Assembly: GCF_042649925.1 (NCBI RefSeq) | Contig: NZ_JBHSAF010000007.1 | Location: 1-64,000 of the forward strand | Length of the DNA: 64,000 nucleotides | Direction of reading: 5' to 3' | From: Pseudaeromonas sharmana | Lineage (GTDB): Bacteria > Pseudomonadota > Gammaproteobacteria > Enterobacterales > Aeromonadaceae | Part shown: positions 51,910-61,437 of the stretch, piece after piece | Layout: every line of letters starts with the position of its first letter | Position numbering within the stretch: the first letter of the stretch is position 1 | Program-made: the position numbers and the translations under genes | The notes under the pieces: generated by a model | What the model saw: the letters and a program-made list of their open reading frames with translations, nothing else | What the model was told of the DNA's origin: nothing | The model's database searches: none

Positions 51910-54333
51910 ATGACTACATATAACCATAACGTCAAATTGACGGTCGTCGCATCAACCGTCTCGCTGGTACTGTTTGGCCTCGTCGGCTGCAACAGCGATT
52001 CGGACGACAATCAGACGACCAAAGACAACGCCTATTACCAGGCCAAGGCCAAAGCCATCATCGCCAAGATGAGCAGTGATGAAAAAATGAACATGTTGAT
52101 CGGCCCCGGTTACGACATGTCGACCTTTACGATCAACAGCGCGGCCGTCGCCAATCTCAAGAGTAGCGTCGACGGTGCCGCCGGTTACATCAGCGGGGTA
52201 TTGAACAGCGACGCAGGCGTCGATGTCGCCGCCGCCGTGCTGGCTGATGGCCCGGCCGGGATCCGCATCAGCGCGACCCGCGAGAATGAGTCGGGGACCT
52301 TCTATGCCACCGGTTTTCCGGTGGGCACCCTGCTGGCATCAACCTGGAACGTCGCACTGGCGCAACAGGTGGGCGCTGCTGCCGGTAATGAAGCCAAAGA
52401 GTACGGTGTCGATTTCTGGCTGGCGCCAGGCATGAACATCCAGCGCAACCCGCTGAACGGCCGGAATTTCGAATATTACTCCGAAGATCCGCTGGTTGCC
52501 GGCGCCATCGCCGCCGCCGTAACGGCCGGCTCGCAATCCGAAGGGGTTGCCACCACGATCAAGCACTATGCGGCCAACAACTCCGAGACCAACCGCATGA
52601 ACGTGGACAACATCATCTCGCCGCGAGCCCTGCGCGAAATCTACCTGCGTGGTTTCCAGTATGCCGTCGAGACGGCCCAGCCCTGGGCGCTGATGACCTC
52701 ATACAACAAGCTCAATGGCACTTACACCAGCCAGCGCGCCGATCTGGTGACTCAGGTTTTGCGTGACGAGTGGGGTTACGAGGGGCTGGTCATGAGTGAC
52801 TGGTTCGCCGGTGATGATCCTGTGGCCCAGTTAAAGGCGGGCAATGATCTGATCCAGCCCGGCGGCGTCAACTTTGCCAATGGCGGCAACTACACTGACT
52901 ACCTGACCCGGGTGAAGACGGCCTACAGCAGCGGCGATCTCAGCGACGATGTCATCGATGCCGATGCCACCCGCATCCTGACACAAATGTTGAAAACCAC
53001 CACCAATCAGGGGGTGGGTGGTACCAACAATCCGGATCTGAATGCCCATGCCAAGATCTCCAAGCAAGCCGCAGAAGAAGGCATGGTGCTGCTGAAAAAC
53101 AACGCCGCCCTGCCCATCAGCAGTGGCAAGAAGATAGCGTCGTTCGGCATTGCTCAAATCAATACCCTCAAAGGCGGCACCGGCAGCGGTGATGTCCATT
53201 CGGCCTATGTGACTTCGATTGCCGACGGTCTGGGCAAACAGTTTACGCTGGATGCCACCCTGAAGGACTATTATGAGACCTTCTTTGCCGCCAACAAGCA
53301 AGAGACCACCGATGCCTTCGGCGTCTCCACCATCGTCACCTGTGCCGAAGCCGAGGTCAGTGCGGCGGACATCACCAGCTATGCAGCGAATAACGACGTG
53401 GCCGTCATCACGCTGGGCCGAAATTCCGGTGAGGGCGCGGATCGCACCAACACGGCGGGGGATTACCAGCTGACGACGCTGGAAACCGAGCTGCTCACGA
53501 ATGTCGCAACCGCCTTCCACGCCCAAGGCAAGAAGGTGGTGGTCGTACTCAACGTGGCGGGTGTCATCGATACCGCCTGGAAGGATAAGGTCGATGCCAT
53601 CCTGCTGGCCTATATGCCGGGACAAGAAGCCGGTGATGCTGTCGCCGACCTGCTCTCCGGGGTCGCCAACCCCAGTGGCAAGCTGGCCCAGACCTTCCCG
53701 GCCAACTACACGGATGTACCGTCAGCCTCCAGCTTCAACGGTATCGACAGCGACAGCGATGGCAAGGTCGACACCAACTACTACAACGAGGGCATCTATG
53801 TCGGCTATCGCTACTACGACACCTTCGACAAAGCGGTCTCCTTCCCGTTTGGCTATGGCCTCTCCTATACCAGCTTCGAATACAAGGATGCTCAGGTCAG
53901 TGCCAACACGCTAAACAGCAAGGGCGCTACCGGCAGCGTGACGCTCACCGCCACCATCAGCAACACCGGCAGTGTGACTGGCAAGGAAGCGGCTCAGGTT
54001 TATATCGCCGCTCCGGCCGGTACAGTGGACAAACCGGCCATCGAGCTGAAGGCGTTTGCCAAAACGGCAGCGCTGACGGCTGGCGCGTCGGAAACCCTGA
54101 CCTTCACGATTCCGGCGAAGTGGCTGGCCAGTTTCGACAGCGCGAACAATCAGTGGATTATCGATGCCGGTACCTATCAGGCCTATGTCAGTCCGTCTTC
54201 CGACGTCGCGGCCATCACGCCGGTGACCTTCAGCGTCAGCGAGAAGATCGTCGTCAGCGATACCACCGCAGGCGCGCTGGCGCTGCCTGATGGCATCAGT
54301 ACCGCCGACTTCGAAACCACCTTCAGCAAGTAA
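51910..54333 (+). CDS. lipoprotein beta-glucosidase-like glycoside hydrolase, family 3
   Basis: 807 residues. The lipoprotein signal ends in FGLVGC near residue 30. The GH3 N-domain has DGPAGIRIS, FEYYSEDPLVAG, TTIKHYAANNSETNR and GLVMSDWFAGDDP, with nucleophile D297. The C-domain has GRNSGEGADR, where E508 is the likely acid/base, and a final fibronectin-III-like domain (about 690-790). It would hydrolyse beta-glucosides at the cell surface or in the periplasm. The ATG has AAGGA upstream. A divergent AraC regulator suggests substrate induction. A long terminator follows. Confidence 0.88.
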   Translation: MTTYNHNVKLTVVASTVSLVLFGLVGCNSDSDDNQTTKDNAYYQAKAKAIIAKMSSDEKMNMLIGPGYDMSTFTINSAAVANLKSSVDGAAGYISGVLNSDAGVDVAAAVLADGPAGIRISATRENESGTFYATGFPVGTLLASTWNVALAQQVGAAAGNEAKEYGVDFWLAPGMNIQRNPLNGRNFEYYSEDPLVAGAIAAAVTAGSQSEGVATTIKHYAANNSETNRMNVDNIISPRALREIYLRGFQYAVETAQPWALMTSYNKLNGTYTSQRADLVTQVLRDEWGYEGLVMSDWFAGDDPVAQLKAGNDLIQPGGVNFANGGNYTDYLTRVKTAYSSGDLSDDVIDADATRILTQMLKTTTNQGVGGTNNPDLNAHAKISKQAAEEGMVLLKNNAALPISSGKKIASFGIAQINTLKGGTGSGDVHSAYVTSIADGLGKQFTLDATLKDYYETFFAANKQETTDAFGVSTIVTCAEAEVSAADITSYAANNDVAVITLGRNSGEGADRTNTAGDYQLTTLETELLTNVATAFHAQGKKVVVVLNVAGVIDTAWKDKVDAILLAYMPGQEAGDAVADLLSGVANPSGKLAQTFPANYTDVPSASSFNGIDSDSDGKVDTNYYNEGIYVGYRYYDTFDKAVSFPFGYGLSYTSFEYKDAQVSANTLNSKGATGSVTLTATISNTGSVTGKEAAQVYIAAPAGTVDKPAIELKAFAKTAALTAGASETLTFTIPAKWLASFDSANNQWIIDAGTYQAYVSPSSDVAAITPVTFSVSEKIVVSDTTAGALALPDGISTADFETTFSK

Positions 54334-54340
54334 CAGGCGA

Positions 54341-54370
54341 GACAGGCGGGTCGACAGACCCGCCTGTCTT
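54341..54370. terminator. bidirectional terminator between the glycosidase and EEP genes
   Basis: A 12-bp perfect stem GACAGGCGGGTC/GACCCGCCTGTC (54341-54352 and 54357-54368) with a 4-base loop. It sits 8 bp after the glycosidase stop and 20 bp from the convergent EEP gene stop. Confidence 0.8.
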
Positions 54371-54388
54371 AGCTATCTGAGCATACCG

Positions 54389-55579
54389 TTACAGCCAGAG
54401 ATCGACCCACACCGGCCTGTGGTCGGAACACCAGCTGGCTCGATCACCGTCACTGGGGCGGACCGCATCGGCCTGCGGATCGGCCAGCCAATGCCGCCCG
54501 GGCTCACCAGGCGCCGGCCACCACACGCCGCTGTCGAGCACCGTCAGATTGGCCGATGGCAACACATAATCCAGCCGCAGCCCGCGCAGGTGGGTCCAAT
54601 ACGCCGCATCGGCCGGGTTCGGGATGCCGCGCTGGCGCCCGCCAAACTGCCGGACGCGACGGGCATAGGCGCTACTGGCATACGCCAGCGCCCCGGGTGA
54701 ACGCGGCCGCAACGCCCCCGTCGCCACACCGGCGTGCAACCGGGGATGGGCCAGCAGGCGACGGATCGCGCGCCGGTCCCCGTCGCCACCATGGGGGTCG
54801 GCATTCAGATCGCCGAGCAGCACAAAGCGCGCATCGGGTGCCATGCCGCCCCGGCGGCCGTCATCATCCTGCAGCCAGTCGGCGCCATCCAGATAGTCAC
54901 ACCACAGGCGGATCTCGTCATGGTTGCGGCAGCGGTTACGCCGCTCCGGGCTATCAAACACCGGCGGTGTCGGGTGGCTCAGCAGCAGGTGCAGGGGGCG
55001 GCCATCGGGCAGACAGACAGCGACATCGACATGGTTTTTCGACGACAGGCGCAACTCGGCCAACGCCGCGGCACTGTAGTAGTCACCGCGCCCCGAGCCG
55101 GGTTCACGATCCGGCAGACAGGCGGCCGGCAGCGTCGCCCAGCGCAGCTGGCGGAACGTACGGCGGGCGGCGCTATCCAGCGGCCAGCGCGATAGCAGCA
55201 ACATCGCATACTGGCCGGGAAAGTGGCCGAAGCCCAGACCATCACCGGGCAACGTCAGGCAGCCGTCACCATCCAGATCGCAAGCGGCCAGCAGGCCGGT
55301 ATTAGTGGGAATGGACCAGCGATAGGGGTAGTCGATGGCCAGGCCATCCGGCCCAGGGGTCGCGAGCCAGTCGCGGCAAAAGCGATCGACGGCGCCGAGA
55401 TCGCGCCCTTCGCCGTCATTATCAAATTCGTTGAGCAGCAGGATATCGGCCTGCAGCGCCTGCAGCAGCGCACTCAGCCGTCCGAGTAGCGGATCCTCGC
55501 GCCGGGCCAGACGCTGGGACAACGCCTGAGGGGTGGCCAGACCCAGACCGAGATTGAAGCTGGCGACGCGCAGGCGCAT
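54389..55579 (-). CDS. endonuclease/exonuclease/phosphatase (EEP) family protein
   Basis: 396 residues. EEP metal and catalytic motifs in order: VASFNLG (N), LLLNEFDNDGEGRD (E), LSHPTPP (H), LLGDLNADPHGGD (D, N), and the C-terminal CSDHRPVWVDL (D, H). The fold covers nucleases, phosphodiesterases and sphingomyelinases; I cannot choose between them. No signal peptide is seen. It begins 4 bp after the menA stop on the same strand, so it shares the menA transcript. Confidence 0.78.
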   Translation of the reverse strand: MRLRVASFNLGLGLATPQALSQRLARREDPLLGRLSALLQALQADILLLNEFDNDGEGRDLGAVDRFCRDWLATPGPDGLAIDYPYRWSIPTNTGLLAACDLDGDGCLTLPGDGLGFGHFPGQYAMLLLSRWPLDSAARRTFRQLRWATLPAACLPDREPGSGRGDYYSAAALAELRLSSKNHVDVAVCLPDGRPLHLLLSHPTPPVFDSPERRNRCRNHDEIRLWCDYLDGADWLQDDDGRRGGMAPDARFVLLGDLNADPHGGDGDRRAIRRLLAHPRLHAGVATGALRPRSPGALAYASSAYARRVRQFGGRQRGIPNPADAAYWTHLRGLRLDYVLPSANLTVLDSGVWWPAPGEPGRHWLADPQADAVRPSDGDRASWCSDHRPVWVDLWL

Positions 55580-55583
55580 GGCG

Positions 55584-56492
55584 TCAGCCCAGCGCGAAGC
55601 CGAGCGCCAGCAGCAGGTTGCAGATCAGGCTGCCGAGGGCGGTACGTTTGAGCATGGCATTGAGCAGGGTCGGCTCGTCGCTATGCTGCACCGTCCACGC
55701 CGCCTGCAACAGCGGCACGCAGCCCGGCAGGTAGAGCCAGCTCCAGGGCCCGGTCTGCTGCCAGAGGATGAAGCCGGCATTCAGCAGCATAGCACCGCCC
55801 ACCAGCAACCAGTGGTAGGTCCGCGAGCGCCGCGCCCCGAGGCGCACCACCAGGGTGCGCTTGCCGGCGGCGGCATCGGTCAACCGATCCCGCAGGTTGT
55901 TGATGTTCAGCACCGCGGTCGCCAGCAGGCCGCAACTGGCGGCCGGCAACAGCAGTGCCGCGCTCAACTGATGGGTGTAGAGGTAATTGGAGCCCATGAC
56001 GCCGAGCAGCCCAAAGAAGATGAACACCGACAGATCGCCGAGCCCCAGATAACCGTACGGACGCCGGCCGACGGTGTAGGTCACCGCCGCCAGCAGCGCC
56101 AGCGCGCCGAAACCGATGAAGGTCAGGATGCCAGCCCAATCGGCGGCAAACGCCTGCCACAACAACATCAGGCCACTGGCAACCGCCGCCAGTGCCGTCA
56201 CCCCCATTCCCACCAGCATCTGCCGCGCCGAGATCAGGCCGGAGACCACGGCGCGGGTCGGTCCGACGCGGTCGGCGTTATCGGCACCGGAGACGGCATC
56301 TCCATAATCGTTGGCCAGATTGGAGAGGATCTGCAGCAGGGTGGCGGTCAACAGACAGAGGCCAAACAGACTCCAGCGGAACAGACCGGCACTGGCAGCC
56401 AAGCCGCTGCCGAGCAGCACCGAGGAACAGGCCAGCGGCAGGGTGCGCAGGCGCGCGGCCAGCAACCAGTGGGAGAACGACGAATGCGACAT
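55584..56492 (-). CDS. menA: 1,4-dihydroxy-2-naphthoate octaprenyltransferase
   Basis: 302 residues from the ATG at 56490-56492 (MSHSSFSHWLLAARLRTLPL), matching the E. coli protein length. About eight membrane helices are seen. The prenyl-diphosphate-binding motif is NDYGDAVSGAD (NDxxD type). It attaches a polyprenyl chain to DHNA to make demethylmenaquinone. In E. coli menA lies apart from the other men genes; here it is divergent from menF. A start four codons upstream (56504) is possible. Confidence 0.93.
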   Translation of the reverse strand: MSHSSFSHWLLAARLRTLPLACSSVLLGSGLAASAGLFRWSLFGLCLLTATLLQILSNLANDYGDAVSGADNADRVGPTRAVVSGLISARQMLVGMGVTALAAVASGLMLLWQAFAADWAGILTFIGFGALALLAAVTYTVGRRPYGYLGLGDLSVFIFFGLLGVMGSNYLYTHQLSAALLLPAASCGLLATAVLNINNLRDRLTDAAAGKRTLVVRLGARRSRTYHWLLVGGAMLLNAGFILWQQTGPWSWLYLPGCVPLLQAAWTVQHSDEPTLLNAMLKRTALGSLICNLLLALGFALG

Positions 56493-56652
56493 CAGAAGGG
56501 CCATCCTTGCGAATCTGTTTACCCCCTGCCGACCTGCCCCTATACTGGGCCGGACCGGCCTGTACGGGGCCTCTTGCATGAGGCGTACTATACCGGAACA
56601 GGTCCCGATTTGCAGTTGGCCCCGGATGGCCCTAACGACCGACACGCACGCC

Positions 56653-57987
56653 ATGCTGGCACATTCAAAACTGATAGAACGCCTGACGGCCCTTCCGGCC
56701 GCACAACGCCAAGGATTCGTGCGGTTGCGCGAAGCCACGGACGTGACCTCTTTCCTCGGCTGGCTCAAGGCGCAGACGCTGGGTCCCCGCCTCTACTGGC
56801 ATGCCCGCGAACGCGACCGCGAGTTCGCCACGCTCGGCTGTCTGCGCGAGCTGACCGATGCCGCGGCGCTGGCTGCGCTGCACCGGCAGCCGAAACCAGG
56901 CGCTGGCAGCTGGCCGCGTTATTACGGTGGCCTCGCCTTCGACCCCGCCGCAGCGCTGGCTCCCCACTGGCACAGCTTTGGTCACTGTCGTTTCGTGCTG
57001 CCGCGCATCGAGCTGATCCGCCTTGGCAACCAGATCGAACTGGTGATCAACCTCTGGTTTGACAACGAGCCGGCACAACAGGAGGCGGAGCTCGCCGCCG
57101 CCTGCGCGGCACTGCAGCAGGTGCAGCCCGAGGCACGGCTGCTGCCCCCCGCCGTGCTGCACGGCACGCGTACCGAGACACCAGACGCCAGCCGCTGGCA
57201 CGCACTGGTGACAACGCTGACCACGCCGGACCACCTGGCGGTACAACCCAAGGTGGTGTTGGCGCGCGAAAGCCGGTTTGCCACCACGGCGGCGCCCAAT
57301 CCGTTCGATCTGCTGGCCGCACTGCAGCCGGTGACGCCGAACTGTTTTCACTTTGCCTTCGAATTCGAGCCGGGCCACTGCCTGATCGCCTGCTCGCCGG
57401 AGCGGTTGTACCGCCGGGCCGAACGCCATCTGGAGAGCGAGGCGCTGGCCGGCACCATAGTGCGCAGCGGCGATGCCGACCGCGACGATCAACTGGCGGC
57501 CCAGCTGCTGGCCGACAACAAGAACCGCCTCGAGAACCGCTTGGTGCACGCCGATATCCTGCAGCGCCTGGAAGGGCTGGCCGCACGCGCCGATCTGTCC
57601 GCGCCGCGCATCCTGCGCCTGCGCCGGTTGCAACACCTGCGCCGCGATATCGACGCCGATCTGGAGACCGATGTCAGCGATGCCGATCTGCTGGCGGCGC
57701 TGCATCCAACGCCGGCGGTCGGCGGCACTCCCCGCCGCAAGGCGCTGGCCTTCCTGCGGGAACATGAATCCTTCAGCCGCGGCTGGTACGCCGGCGCCTG
57801 TGGCCTGATCAGCGATGACGTCGCCGAGTTTGCGGTGGCGATCCGCTGCGCGCTGCTGACGCCGGATGCCGTCCGGCTGTATGCCGGCGCCGGTATCGTC
57901 GAAGGCTCGGAGCCGGCCGCCGAGTGGCAGGAGCTGGATGACAAGCTGGCAACCCTGCTCGGCGTCTTGCAGCCGGGGGACGCATGA
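56653..57987 (+). CDS. menF: isochorismate synthase MenF
   Basis: 444 residues from the ATG at 56653, close to the E. coli length. It isomerises chorismate to isochorismate. The catalytic lysine is in AVQPKVVLAR, and the chorismate-binding signature runs through ALAGTIVRSGDA, LLADNKNRLENRLV and HPTPAVGGTPRRKALAFL. The start is uncertain: 56626 (MALTTDTHAM) is in frame, neither has a strong ribosome-binding site, and the frame extends further across the menA promoter. It overlaps menD by 4 bp. Confidence 0.92.
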   Translation: MLAHSKLIERLTALPAAQRQGFVRLREATDVTSFLGWLKAQTLGPRLYWHARERDREFATLGCLRELTDAAALAALHRQPKPGAGSWPRYYGGLAFDPAAALAPHWHSFGHCRFVLPRIELIRLGNQIELVINLWFDNEPAQQEAELAAACAALQQVQPEARLLPPAVLHGTRTETPDASRWHALVTTLTTPDHLAVQPKVVLARESRFATTAAPNPFDLLAALQPVTPNCFHFAFEFEPGHCLIACSPERLYRRAERHLESEALAGTIVRSGDADRDDQLAAQLLADNKNRLENRLVHADILQRLEGLAARADLSAPRILRLRRLQHLRRDIDADLETDVSDADLLAALHPTPAVGGTPRRKALAFLREHESFSRGWYAGACGLISDDVAEFAVAIRCALLTPDAVRLYAGAGIVEGSEPAAEWQELDDKLATLLGVLQPGDA

Positions 57988-59711
57988 TCCGCGCCGGGGA
58001 TAATCTGGCCCTCGGCTGGGCCCGGCTGATGATCGAAGAGTTGTGGCGCCTCGGTCTGCGCGACCTCTGCTTTGCGCCCGGCTCGCGCAGCGCGCCGCTG
58101 ACGCTGGCCGCCAGCGAACAGGGGCGCGTGCGCTGCCATGCCCATTTCGACGAGCGTGGCCTCGGCTTTCTGGCGCTGGGATTGGCCCGGCAGAGCCGGC
58201 GTCCGGTGGCGGTGGTCACCACCTCGGGCACCGCGGTCGCCAACCTCTATCCGGCGGTGATCGAAGCCCGCCTCAGCGGCATACCGCTGATCGTGCTCAG
58301 CGCCGATCGGCCTCCTGAACTGATCGACTGCGGCGCCAACCAGACCATCACCCAGCCTGGAATTTTCGCCGGTTACCCGCTGTTTGCGCAGAATCTGCCC
58401 GCACCGAGCGCCACTATCTCGCCGCGTTTCGTGCTCGGCAGCCTGGACCAGATGTGGCACTGCCTGCAGCAAACTCCGGGGCCCGCGCACCTCAACTGTC
58501 CGTTTGCCGAACCCTTCTACCCTGGCGAAGGAGTGGCGCTGGCCGCCGATTGGCCGACCGAGCTCGCCAGCTGGCGCGCCAGTGAGCAACCACTGACCCG
58601 CATCGTCGCGCCAGCGCTTATGCCCGACGTGCCCGCAACATGGCCGGAGCTGGCACAGCGGCGCGGCGTGATCGTCGCCGGCCAGATCGAGGACATAGCG
58701 GACGCCAATGCCGTCGCCGCCCTGGCGCAGCATCTGGGCTGGCCGCTGCTGGCCGATGCCCAGTCGCAACTGCTGCAGCACCCCCAGGCGCTTGCCCATG
58801 CCGATCTGGCGCTGCACAACGCCGCGTTCCGCGCGGCACTGGCCAACAGCGAGGTCTTGCTGCAAGTCGGTGGCCGCCTGCTGTCGAAACGGCTGGCAGG
58901 CTTTATCGCCGAGCACGCCTGGCAGCAGAACTGGCAACTGGCCGCTCACGATCGGCGTCTGAGCGCCGATTACCGGGTCGATTGCCGACTGGTGGCACCG
59001 ATCGCCGCCGCCTGTCACGCCCTGCAAGCACGCAGTCTTGCTCAGGTACCGTGGCGGGAACTCGGTACGCTGAGCGCCGGACTGCCGGCCATTCTGGACT
59101 CCTTGGTCGAGGAGTGGGGCGAGTTAGGCATCACTCACCGTCTGGCCAGCCTGTGGCAGGGTGCCTTGCTGCTGGGCAACAGCCTGCCGCCTCGCCTGTG
59201 GCAGATGCTGGCGCCACCGCGGCCGGCCAACCCGCTGCCCGGCCAGCTGCACAGCCAGCGCGGCGCCTCGGGGATCGATGGCCTGATCGCCACCGCGGCC
59301 GGCATCGCCCGGGCCCGTCCCCAGGGTGAGGTGACCACACTGCTGCTCGGCGACACCTCGGCACTGCATGATCTGAACAGCCTGGCGCTGCTGCGCGCAC
59401 CGGACCATCCGCTGATCGTCGTGCTGTTGAATAATGACGGCGGCGGCATCTTCGCCCTGCTGCCAGGTGCGGCGACCCTGCCGCAACACGATGCCTGCTT
59501 CCGCCTGAATCACGGCCTGGACTTTGCGCATGCGGCTGCCCAATTCGCGCTGGAGTATGTCGCCCCTGGCTCGCTGGATGACTTTGAACACGCCTATCGG
59601 ACGGCCTGTGCCGCCCGACGCAGCACCCTGATCGAATGCCGCGTCCCGGCCGGCCACAGCGCCGGACAGCTCCAGCTGCTGGCACAGCTGTGCCGCGGCA
59701 AGGCGGAGTAG
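57984..59711 (+). CDS. menD: SEPHCHC synthase MenD
   Basis: 575 residues. A thiamine-diphosphate enzyme that joins 2-oxoglutarate to isochorismate, giving SEPHCHC and CO2. FAPGSRSAPLTLAA and HFDERGLGFLALGLAR near the N-terminus and NNDGGGIFALL near 490 are the MenD substrate and thiamine-binding features. It starts with an ATG overlapping the menF stop. No gene separates it from menH, 4 bp downstream. Confidence 0.95.
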   Translation: MIRAGDNLALGWARLMIEELWRLGLRDLCFAPGSRSAPLTLAASEQGRVRCHAHFDERGLGFLALGLARQSRRPVAVVTTSGTAVANLYPAVIEARLSGIPLIVLSADRPPELIDCGANQTITQPGIFAGYPLFAQNLPAPSATISPRFVLGSLDQMWHCLQQTPGPAHLNCPFAEPFYPGEGVALAADWPTELASWRASEQPLTRIVAPALMPDVPATWPELAQRRGVIVAGQIEDIADANAVAALAQHLGWPLLADAQSQLLQHPQALAHADLALHNAAFRAALANSEVLLQVGGRLLSKRLAGFIAEHAWQQNWQLAAHDRRLSADYRVDCRLVAPIAAACHALQARSLAQVPWRELGTLSAGLPAILDSLVEEWGELGITHRLASLWQGALLLGNSLPPRLWQMLAPPRPANPLPGQLHSQRGASGIDGLIATAAGIARARPQGEVTTLLLGDTSALHDLNSLALLRAPDHPLIVVLLNNDGGGIFALLPGAATLPQHDACFRLNHGLDFAHAAAQFALEYVAPGSLDDFEHAYRTACAARRSTLIECRVPAGHSAGQLQLLAQLCRGKAE

Positions 59712-59715
59712 GCCG

Positions 59716-60561
59716 ATGCTGGCGCCCGCCCTTCGCCACGCCGCCCCCAGCGGCGAAACAGCCCTGGTGTTTCTGCACGGTTTTCTCGGCACCCCGACCG
59801 AGTGGCTGGCGCTGCTCGATCGATTGCCGGCCGCCTGGCGGACGCGCTGCCACTGCCTGACCCTGCCCGGTCACGGTGCCGACGCACCGACGGCGCTGCC
59901 CTGGCACCGCCTCGACGACTGGCTGGATGGCGAGCTGAACCGCCGCGCTATTCGCCGTGCCGTGCTGTATGGTTACTCGCTGGGTGGCCGCCTGGCGCTG
60001 CACTATGCCGCCAGTGCCCAGGCCAGCGGCAAGCTGGCCGGGCTGATCCTCGAGAGCGCCAATCCCGGGCTGAGCCACCGTGGCGAACGCCAGGCGCGCG
60101 CGCGCAATGACGCGCACTGGGTGCGCCGGCTGCGCAGCGAACCGTTGCACCAGGTGCTGCTCGACTGGTATCAGCAGCCGGTGTTTGCCGATTTGAGTGC
60201 CGCACGCCGGCATGAGCTGGTCACGCTGCGCAGCTCGCACGCCCCGCGGCCACTGGCGCGGATGCTGGCGGCCAGCTCGCTGGCACGGCAACCGGATCTG
60301 ACGCCCTGGCTGCAACACACCCCGTTGCCGGTGCTCTATCTGTATGGCGCCGCCGACCACAAATTCGCCGCCCTGGCCGACAGCCTGCTGCAGTGCTGTC
60401 CGGCCGTGGAGGGCATCCGTATCCCCGACGCCGGCCACAACCTGCATCTGGCACGCCCGGAGCTTGTGGCGGCGGCATTGCGACGCTGGCTGCGCCCGCA
60501 CTGCCCCGATTTCACCTGGCCTGATTTGAATTTCCCCGAGAGTGAGGAGCCCGTTTTATGA
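59716..60561 (+). CDS. menH: SHCHC synthase MenH
   Basis: 281 residues, an alpha/beta hydrolase that eliminates pyruvate from SEPHCHC to give SHCHC. The oxyanion region VFLHGFLGTPTEW, the nucleophile elbow GYSLGGRLAL (S), an Asp in YGAADHKF and the C-terminal AGHNLHLARPE (H) form the triad. GGAG lies eight bases before the ATG. It overlaps menB by 4 bp. At 281 residues it is about 30 longer than E. coli MenH (252). Confidence 0.92.
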   Translation: MLAPALRHAAPSGETALVFLHGFLGTPTEWLALLDRLPAAWRTRCHCLTLPGHGADAPTALPWHRLDDWLDGELNRRAIRRAVLYGYSLGGRLALHYAASAQASGKLAGLILESANPGLSHRGERQARARNDAHWVRRLRSEPLHQVLLDWYQQPVFADLSAARRHELVTLRSSHAPRPLARMLAASSLARQPDLTPWLQHTPLPVLYLYGAADHKFAALADSLLQCCPAVEGIRIPDAGHNLHLARPELVAAALRRWLRPHCPDFTWPDLNFPESEEPVL

Positions 60562-61424
60562 TTCCCCCAACCCCGCAACAGCAGGAACTCTGGTACGCCC
60601 CGGTGCAATGGCACGACTGCAGCGGTGAGTTTCAGGATATCCGCTACCACAAGTCTGCGGATGGCATCGCCAAGATCACCATCAACCGCCCGCAGGTACG
60701 CAATGCATTTCGGCCATTGACGGTGCAGGAGATGATGCAGGCACTGCAGGATGCCCGCTTCGATGCCGGCATCGGCGTCATCATTCTGACCGGGGCAGGC
60801 GATCTGGCCTTCTGCTCCGGCGGTGACCAGAAGGTGCGCGGCGATTACGGCGGCTATCGCGACGACGAAGGCACCCACCACCTGAACGTACTCGACTTCC
60901 AGCGCCAGATCCGCACCTGCCCGAAGCCGGTGATCGCCATGGTGGCCGGATATGCCATCGGTGGCGGCCATGTGCTGCACATGATGTGTGATCTGACGAT
61001 CGCGGCAGAGAATGCCCGTTTCGGCCAGACCGGTCCCAAGGTCGGTTCGTTCGATGGTGGTTGGGGCGCCTCCTACATGGCCCGCATCGTCGGCCAGAAA
61101 AAAGCCCGCGAGATCTGGTTCCTCTGCCGTCAGTATGATGCGGCCGAGGCACTGGAAATGGGGCTGGTCAACACGGTAGTGCCGCTGGCCGAGCTGGAGC
61201 GCGAGACGGTACGCTGGTGCCGCGAAGTCCTGCAAAACAGCCCGATGGCACTGCGCTGCCTGAAGGCGGCGCTGAATGCCGACTGCGACGGCCAGGCCGG
61301 TCTGCAGGAGTTGGCGGGCAATGCGACTATGCTGTTCTATATGACCGATGAGGGTCAGGAGGGACGAAATGCCTTCAACGAAAAACGACAGCCCGACTTC
61401 TCGAAATTTACCCGTAATCCCTGA
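60558..61424 (+). CDS. menB: 1,4-dihydroxy-2-naphthoyl-CoA synthase MenB
   Basis: 288 residues of the crotonase family. It cyclises OSB-CoA to DHNA-CoA. FQDIRYHKSADGIAKITINR and FCSGGDQKVRGDYGGY are typical of MenB, as is the VAGYAIGGGHVLHMMCDLTI oxyanion region. GAGGAG upstream gives a strong ribosome-binding site. This is the most strongly conserved enzyme of the pathway. Confidence 0.96.
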   Translation: MIPPTPQQQELWYAPVQWHDCSGEFQDIRYHKSADGIAKITINRPQVRNAFRPLTVQEMMQALQDARFDAGIGVIILTGAGDLAFCSGGDQKVRGDYGGYRDDEGTHHLNVLDFQRQIRTCPKPVIAMVAGYAIGGGHVLHMMCDLTIAAENARFGQTGPKVGSFDGGWGASYMARIVGQKKAREIWFLCRQYDAAEALEMGLVNTVVPLAELERETVRWCREVLQNSPMALRCLKAALNADCDGQAGLQELAGNATMLFYMTDEGQEGRNAFNEKRQPDFSKFTRNP

Positions 61425-61437
61425 TGGCCCGGTGCGC

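Noticed and set aside
57489..59027. A long minus-strand open frame (about 510 codons) opposite menF and menD
   Set aside because: It lies wholly antisense to two well-supported enzymes, has low-complexity Q/G/R/A composition and no ribosome-binding site: a shadow of GC-rich coding DNA.
59131..60501. A long minus-strand frame opposite menD and menH
   Set aside because: Antisense shadow of GC-rich coding sequence.
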